A stretch of 64,000 bases of DNA, taken from Liopterus haemorrhoidalis. Lineage: Eukaryota; Arthropoda; Insecta; Coleoptera; Dytiscidae. Position 1 is the first letter of the stretch. Every line of letters begins with the position of its first letter. Positions 58,176 to 64,000 of this stretch are shown piece after piece. The notes below the pieces were generated by a model. That model was not told where the DNA came from. It worked only from the letters and a program-made list of their open reading frames with translations, and did not search any database. Location of the stretch: NCBI GenBank assembly GCA_963971575.1, contig OZ020611.1:223502260-223566259 (forward strand), given 5' to 3'. The position numbers and the translations under genes are program-made.

Positions 58176-58319
58176 CTATTCTGGTAGTACGGTAATTGTC
58201 TTTTTTACAACAGGCTGTTGTTCAAATAATTTTTCAAGATCCAGTGCTTTGTTAAATGCGCACCAGTCAATTAACTTTCCAGCAGTTGGCTCAGGTTCAG
58301 ATGCCCACCAAATTTCTCG
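58176..58319 (-). CDS. EF-hand gene last exon
   Basis: Acceptor TAATTTTTAG|CGAGAA to TAG; 47 codons ending KKTITVLPE. Confidence 0.85.
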   Translation of the reverse strand, partial: REIWWASEPEPTAGKLIDWCAFNKALDLEKLFEQQPVVKKTITVLPE

Positions 58320-61300
58320 CTAAAAATTAAACAAAATTAAGGATTAAGAATTTGATTATAAACAGGACTAATATTTAGACGGTACGCACGGTAAAAATGA
58401 AAGAGTAAAAAATAGTTAATCTAAAATTCAGAAAAAATTCTTAGTAATGCACACGTGAACCAGAATAATTCAACAAGAATTTTTGATCTGATTATTTTTT
58501 CGAGAATTATTGAGTTTTTTGCAACACCGTGCTAATATTATTTAACTGGGCAACTGGCTTGTTGCGAGCACATCTTTTAGTTAAGTATACTTGTAAGTTG
58601 ATAGATGTAAGCATTATCGAGTTTTTTCTTGTTACTAAAACCTGTAAAAATTCACACTTGATATAAATTTTTTGAAATTACCTTTATATTAAGAGGAACA
58701 ATATCTGATACTGGATCAACATCTCTGTCGATAAATTTGAATAAGTCACATAGATCTATTTCACACTTGTCATTTTTCTTGAGTCTGTAATAATTGGAGT
58801 TTATAAAAATTTATGATCATATGTAGTGGCGGCGCTAGCTCTTCAAATCTGGAGGGGCCAGGAAATATTTGAGTAAAATCTGGGGGCGGGGGCAGGAAAT
58901 ATCTGAGGAGGACATTTTTTATCGTCATTAATGGACAGGTGAAAACACAAGTGATGACCTTAAAAAAGGTCCTCATTTCTAAAATAATATAAGTGATGAC
59001 TTCCTTAAAAAACTTGTTGGGCACACAATTTTTTCCAAGCATTTCTAGAGGGGCCAGAGCAACGTTGGGAGGGGGGGCGGACCCCTCGCTAACGCCGCCA
59101 ATGTTCATATGACTACAAATAACTTACTCATCCAACATATACTCAAGTAGCATAACATCAATCGGCAATTTAAGACCCCTCAGTAAAGTATACACTTCTT
59201 TTCGAGGTAAGTATCCTGTTTTATCTTTGTCGACGTAGGCAAAATGTTCTTTGCATCTCTCTATGTTGTCCCACAGATTTCTCTTCAATTCAGTTAACAC
59301 CAAAGACCTACAAAAATTATTTACAGGTAATAAATGTATTTACTACAAAAATACTACAGCAATGGTTGGAAACCGGTAAAAAATAATCGGTTTTAAAAAC
59401 TGATTAGTCGTTTTTTTTTTGTAACTTTTTCATTAACTGTAACCGAAACCGATCTTTTCAGAACATTTACTGGTAAACTTTAGCCGATTGTTCTGAAAAA
59501 CAGGTTAACCGTATTTTATTCTATAATTTACATGTATTACAAATAAAACGTCCTAATGAAAAAATAAAAAAAAAAATCTTTTAAATTGCAGTCAGTAGTT
59601 AATACACGTCTATAGTTTTACCCTACTTCTCTGTCCACAGAACATTTACTAAAGAAGTGATATTCGTATATTAAAAGTTTGGATAGTTAGTCCAGCAAAT
59701 AAGTAGTTTTAGAAATAAAGTTTTGCGAGTTTTGTAAATTGGTGCGATTAATAGGCCTTGAGGTGCTGATTTTCGGCTCACATTTTGCGACTAAATCTTT
59801 TTGCCAGAATTTCGAGAAAAAAAAAACATACAAAAAATGTATTTTTTTACAAATATCTACGTTCCATTGTAAAATTAAAAATATATATCTATACTGAATT
59901 AAAGAGAAATAAATAAGACGATCTGGAAAATCTCGTTGAAGAGGAAGAGGAAAAAAAAAAGAAATGGTGATAGAAACGGAACCAGTGTGCGAGATGACGT
60001 GAAATAGGCCCCGGTAAGTCTACTTAACTTTGCGGTGTTTTAGCGGCGAAACCGTTCATCCTACAAAAAGAACTGATGAAAGCTAAATTATAGATAGTTT
60101 AATCCTCTTTAATTCAGTATAGACATTTTTTTTCGAATTTTGCAATGAAATTGAGATATTTGCAATAAAGCATTTTTTGGGGTACGTTTTTCGAGGTTTT
60201 TATGAAATTTCCGGCAAAAAAATTAAGTCGCAAAATGTGATCTCGAAAACAGTACCTCAAGATCTATTCATCCCATTAATTTCCAAGAGTTCCGCAAAAC
60301 TTTGTCCAACACCACTGTTTTGAAAACCAATTCCCCTGACTAAGTATATTACTGGATTCTCTGAACTCGCCAGGAACTAAAATCTAAAACCAAAATTTGT
60401 TTTTAAATTAGTTAAAAAAGTTATAAATACTGTCAGTGGCGCACCCAGGAATTTTTGTAGGGGTGACCAGGAAGACAAAATTATTTAACACTTCTAAATT
60501 TCAAGTGATGATCTAAAAAAAAGGTAATACAAAATGATGACATAAAAAATAAAGTCCTCACTTCTAAAATACAAGTGACAACCTAAAAAAAAAGGTCCTC
60601 ATCTGAATTTGTGTGTTTTTATTTTTATTTCCTTCCTTCTTAGGGGTCCTGGGCCCCCGGGCTCCCCGCTGGGTGCGCCACTGAATACTGTACATATTTT
60701 TTATCAACCCTCAAAAATTCCACTCGCAGTTTGCGAGTATCATAGACAATTTTGTTTTTGTTTTTTCTTTAGTCTGATCTAACTTTTAGCAAGTAGTCGT
60801 AACAAATTGGAAGTAACGAATGCACATAATTTTCAAAGGTTGTTTATAAACCCTCCTTACACGACCACAGATTTCTATCACAGAAATGTGGCATTGGATG
60901 TTTCAATACATTCTGCGCCACTCGCTCGATGTCACATGTATATTATTAGTAATAGTTACAATATGGCCTTTGTGCCATTTTAAACTCAATTCGCGATAAA
61001 AACTTGAGATCGTGTAAGGACGCCCATATATAAAACAGAAATTATTTTAAAAATAAAAAAATAAAAAAAACCGGTTAAATTTGAACAAATATAAATTACG
61101 GTTTTCAGCCCTGACTACAGCTATATTAATTATGGTGTTCAAAGTACCTAATGAATTTGCGATCATGTCTTTTTTCTCTACAGACCGCCGAAAATGCCCT
61201 GGCTAGTGTGATCATTTCATGTTCTGTCCAGTCGTCGCCCATTATTCGACATAATTTCATCCTTTAAAAAAATACATATAGCTTAACTTCACTTATATTC

Positions 61301-61626
61301 AATTTAACACGTTGTACGCCAAATGACCATCAATGGAAATTTCCGTAGAAACTTGGCGCCCAACGGTGATTATTTGGCGCAAAATGTGTTAAATTGATTT
61401 TCTGTTCGATGTAAGGTATTTCGGTCTGATAGTGTGGAACTATGTCGGTCAGTTGATCTATCCAACAATCGATTTGTCATTGTGTTGGTTCAAAAATATA
61501 CCTTAGATGTTCGTAAGGAATAACTGGTTGTTCTTTTGGTAAGTTCTGCGCTACAAAATCTTTGTATATTGGTTGCAGTTTTACTCGAACTTTTTTCAAT
61601 ACTGATTCAATGTTAGATTTGGGAAA
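58176..61626 (-). CDS. EF-hand protein, C-terminal exons (possibly EFHC/RIB72-like)
   Basis: Five minus-strand coding exons, all phases consistent: 61626-61502, 61261-61148, 59307-59128, 58784-58682 and 58319-58176 (stop TAG). They give about 221 residues; the start lies upstream of the window or of the gypsy element. Visible: FPKSNIESVLKKVRVKLQPI; WTEHEMITLARAFS; an EF-hand loop DKDKTGYLPRKEVY; a second degenerate hand DLCDLFKFIDRDVDPVSD; and REIWWASEPEPTAGKLIDW. EF-hand proteins of this layout occur in the axoneme (EFHC1/EFHC2/RIB72, EFHB), but I assign that only tentatively. The third intron is almost entirely a hAT-type element and the intron 58785-59127 mostly a hAT MITE. The gene converges with SERINC. 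Confidence 0.8.
58425..58520 (+). repeat. Dispersed repeat (AAAATTCTTAGTAATG family)
   Basis: AGAAAAAATTCTTAGTAATG then GAACCAGAATAATTCAACAAG and TTTTTGATCTGATTA; relatives at 27740, 29595 and 31120. Confidence 0.5.
58682..58784 (-). CDS. EF-hand gene exon n-1
   Basis: Acceptor ATTATTACAG|ACTCAA, donor ATAAAG|GTAATT; 103 nt, LKKNDKCEIDLCDLFKFIDR. Confidence 0.85.
58824..59103. mobile_element. hAT MITE in EF-hand gene intron
   Basis: 280 bp; ends TAGTGGCGGCGCTAGC and GCTAACGCCGCCAATG; 8-bp duplication ATCATATG / TTCATATG. Interior sub-repeat AAGTGATGACCTTAAAAAAGG with TCCTCATTTCT. Confidence 0.75.
59128..59307 (-). CDS. EF-hand gene exon n-2
   Basis: Acceptor TTTTTGTAG|GTCTTT, donor GGATGA|GTAAGT; 180 nt with the best EF-hand loop (DKDKTGYLPRKEVY). 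Confidence 0.9.
59361..61113. mobile_element. hAT-type element filling an EF-hand gene intron
   Basis: Exact 8-bp duplication ACTACAGC (59353-59360, 61114-61121). Ends AATGGTTGGAAACCGG and ACGGTTTTCAGCCCTG pair imperfectly. It contains the MITE 60434-60683. No transposase was recognised. Confidence 0.65.
60434..60683. mobile_element. hAT MITE, CAGTGGCGCACCCAGG ends
   Basis: 250 bp; TIRs CAGTGGCGCACCCAG and CTGGGTGCGCCACTG; exact 8-bp duplication AATACTGT (60426-60433, 60684-60691). Interior sub-repeat AAGTGATGATCTAAAAAAAAGG with TCCTCACTTCTAAAATACA. Confidence 0.9.
61148..61261 (-). CDS. EF-hand gene exon n-3
   Basis: Acceptor TTTTTTAAAG|GATGAA, donor ATTAG|GTACTT; 114 nt, MKLCRIMGDDWTEHEMITLA and REKRHDRKFI. 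Confidence 0.8.
61502..61626 (-). CDS. EF-hand gene exon n-4
   Basis: Acceptor CTGTTTTAG|TTTCCC, donor CTAAG|GTATAT; 125 nt, FPKSNIESVL..IPYEHL. Confidence 0.8.
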
Positions 61627-61758
61627 CTAAAACAGAAATATAAATTAACATAAAACTACGTCATAATAAGAATAAAATTGAGGACGGAATACCTCTCTTT
61701 ATAGTCTTTTTGCTGAATGCAAATTTTTTAACAATTTTTTAATTAAAAAACTAATTAT

Positions 61759-61944
61759 TTGGTGCAAGCTGTGTCCCTTAGGGCAAATCAATTTCCAGAT
61801 TCGTGTCAAGTAGATGAGAAGTGGCTGGTGCCTTATAAAAATTATCGATCGCATAGGATGTTAGTATTTTTAGACGAACCTCCTGCTACTCTCACTACCT
61901 CTGCATTGGCTACCGGCATTTTTCGTGGCATTAACAACCGATAG
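61759..61944 (+). other. Unassigned 61-codon ORF at the LTR edge
   Basis: Reads VQAVSLRANQFPDSCQVDEK, then KNYRSHRMLVFLDEPPAT and GIFRGINNR. Codon composition looks protein-like, but I recognise no family and see no splice context. It ends 15 bp before the LTR. Confidence 0.2.
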
Positions 61945-61958
61945 TATCTGAGCAATGA

Positions 61959-62151
61959 TGTAGTATAACATAGAGACTGAACGAGGACGAGTTGTTATGA
62001 AGCTATTATGTCGCGTGGATTAATATAATCAGATCACTAGAAATTATTTATTAGCAAATAACGATACATCAATAAATGTCAGAATCTCTATTTGTCAACT
62101 GTCTAATCATTCTCGTTGCCGTTGCTACGCAACATGGTAGGCCTTACAACA
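61959..62151 (-). repeat. 3' LTR of a Ty3/gypsy element
   Basis: 193 bp; minus-strand ends TGTTGTAAGG and TATACTACA (5'-TG...CA-3'). It is preceded on that strand by the polypurine tract AGAGGGAAGA at 62152-62161. The 5' LTR lies outside the window; the 5 bp after the LTR (AATGA) are the expected target duplication. Confidence 0.8.
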
Positions 62152-62196
62152 TCTTCCCTCTGAAGACAGTTGGCCGCCCGTCAGGAACTAGGTTGA

Positions 62197-64000
62197 TTAT
62201 TGGTTGGCAGAAGTACTAATGTAAGACGTGTAAGACTTTTTCTTCGGATCTACAATTAATGTTTTTGTTAGTGACCGGTTTCGGCCGGATCTTCTAACAG
62301 CTGTCTCCGGTAGAGGATTGTCGTTATCTGGTCCCGCTATATCTTGATCAGCTTCCAAATCAGGAATTTCAGCGACTGGAAGGTCTCCTTCTGTTAATAA
62401 TTCAAAATTACTGGTTCTGGGCTCCTGGGCGATATCAAAAGTATCTAAGAGTGTATCTACACTGTTGTCTTCTTCAAAAGAGTTGACGTATCTCTTTCTA
62501 ATTTGATTGGCGTGGCAAGTTCTCAGACGACCATTATCTTCCACCTTATAGAGAACGTTTCCAATTCTTTTTTTGATAGTAGCTGGTTGCCAGGACCCAT
62601 TTCCATTTTTAAATCTTCGTATGAAGACATGATCACCAATAACAAATGAACGATCGCGTGCACCATGTCGTACGTTAAAATTTGTTTCCATGGCTTCATT
62701 TCTAATGGGAACGGACGACTGTTTTGTTGCACGAAGTAAATCAAACGAAGTTCTTAATTTTCGATTCATAAGGGCTTCCGCAGGGCTTGCATTATTGGGT
62801 ACATTTAAATTTGGTGTGATTCTATAATTTAACAGGAAGGTTTGTAAGTTTTCCTGTGTAGTACCTTCCCCTTTTAGTTTTAACAAAGCACGTTTAAAAG
62901 TGTCAACGAATCTTTCAGCTTGTCCATTTGACTGTGGATGATAAGGCGCTGTACGAAGGTGATAAATTCCATTTAATTTACAAAAATTGTAAAATTCTGT
63001 ATAAGTAAACTGAGTTCCGTTATCAGAGACTAGGGTATCCGGCATACCTAATCTACAAAAAATTTCTTTTAATTGTAGTATTGTAGCAGATGTTGTGGTT
63101 GTTTTCATTATGAAAATTTCAGGCCACTTTGAGTATGAGTCTACTGCAATCAAATAGTTTAATCCTTCAAATGGTCCAATATAGTCTATATGCACTCTTT
63201 TCCATGGTTCATCAGATATGGGCCAGGATGATAATTTAGTTTTCACTGGCATTTTGGCAACAGATGTACATTTTGGGCAAAATTTTACTATTTCTTCTAT
63301 TTGCTTGTCAAGACCAGGCCAATAAACAAAACTTCGAGCTAGTGATTTCATTTTATTTATGCCTGGGTGACTGGCATGGAATTGGTTTAAAACTTGTTTT
63401 TGCAGGTTTTTGGGAATCACTACTCTTTCTTGGTATAAAACACATCCATTAAGTGCTGAAAGTGATAATTTACGATCAAAAAATTGTTTTAGGTCTGGAT
63501 CGTTGCATTTTCTTGGCCAGCCATTTTTCATATAAGTTAGTACGTTTTGTATAATTGGATCTCTTGCAGATGAATATTCAATGGCTTGAGCTGTTACAGG
63601 TAGCCTACGAACAGAATCAGAATATATGCGTTGAATTTCATTTTCTAATGAAATAGAGGCAATAACAAAGTCCTCCGTTGGTATCGTGTGTTCAGAAATT
63701 AAACGTGATAAAACATCTGCCTGTCCAAATTGAGAGGTTTGTCTATATTCAATTTCAAAATCATATGCTTGCATAATCAAGGCCCAGCGTTGGAGACGGT
63801 TAGCCGTGTAAACAGGGATCCCCTTCTTAGACCCAAATATTGCTAACAATGGTTTGTGGTCAGTGAGCAATTTGAATTTTCTACCATGTATCATACGATG
63901 GAACTTTTGTACTGCGAAAATCAGAGCTAAGGCTTCTTTTTCTATTTGGCTATAATTTTTTTTGAGCTGCTGTTAAGGTTCGATTTGCATGCGCAATAGC
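62197..64000 (-). mobile_element. Ty3/gypsy pol: RNase H and integrase (partial)
   Basis: An open frame of 565 codons runs from 63894 to the stop at 62197, and coding sequence continues upstream past the window end. In order: the RNase H end (KLLTDHKPLLAIFG); a His2Cys2 integrase zinc finger (HASHPGINKMKSLA .. CPKCTSV); an rve core with VHIDYIGPF, LVSDNGTQF and NGQAERFVDTFK (the DDE residues); and a C-terminal IRRF..GSWQPATIKKRIG domain. The extra C-terminal tail is serine/acid-rich. Near 63950-63965 a run of eight A (minus strand) shifts the frame between AHANRTLTAAQK and SQIEKEALALIFAVQ; in related elements the two are continuous. The copy is therefore probably inactive at that point, unless it is a sequencing error. 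Confidence 0.9.

Overview
This is a 64 kb piece of an AT-rich, intron-rich and repeat-dense animal genome, almost certainly from an insect. Four conserved animal genes are present as spliced exons with canonical GT/AG borders. The rest is a dense, often nested set of DNA transposons (hAT, Tc1/mariner, PIF/Harbinger-like, Helitron), retroelements (non-LTR, Ty3/gypsy) and minisatellites. I cannot place the species or order.

Layout. 1-10.4 kb: repeats (foldback-like element, Helitron relic, GACA-microsatellite element, Tc1 pseudogene, palindromic mariner with a nested hAT element, second hAT element). 10435-10839 (-): first two coding exons of an RNF13/RNF167/Godzilla-type PA-domain E3 ligase, divergent from the next gene across about 534 bp. 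11374-28648 (+): complete UXS1 (UDP-glucuronate decarboxylase) gene in six coding exons, 428 aa, with introns full of transposons. 33286-49247 (+): complete SERINC/TMS1 gene in nine or ten coding exons, with an apparent alternative 5' splice site, a 39-nt cassette exon and two possible C-termini. 49.25-58.17 kb: intergenic, with MITEs, a tRNA-derived SINE, a dead full-length mariner and a Harbinger-like element. 58176-61626 (-): last five coding exons of an EF-hand protein (possibly EFHC/RIB72-like), convergent with SERINC. 61959-64000 (-): 3' LTR, polypurine tract, integrase and RNase H of a Ty3/gypsy element that probably sits in an upstream intron of the EF-hand gene, in the same orientation.

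The four genes are unrelated housekeeping-type functions: endosomal ubiquitination, Golgi UDP-xylose synthesis, a multipass lipid-membrane protein and a probable ciliary/calcium-binding protein. No operon or pathway logic links them. The most unusual content is in the repeats: a two-copy 0.94 kb terminal-inverted-repeat element carrying what looks like the first exon of a protein gene; two elements whose arms are inverted minisatellites; a mariner turned into a perfect-style palindrome; a hAT-type element with a 14-bp CCCGG-rich minisatellite that split a LINE; and a 57-bp copy of UXS exon sequence inside the following UXS intron.
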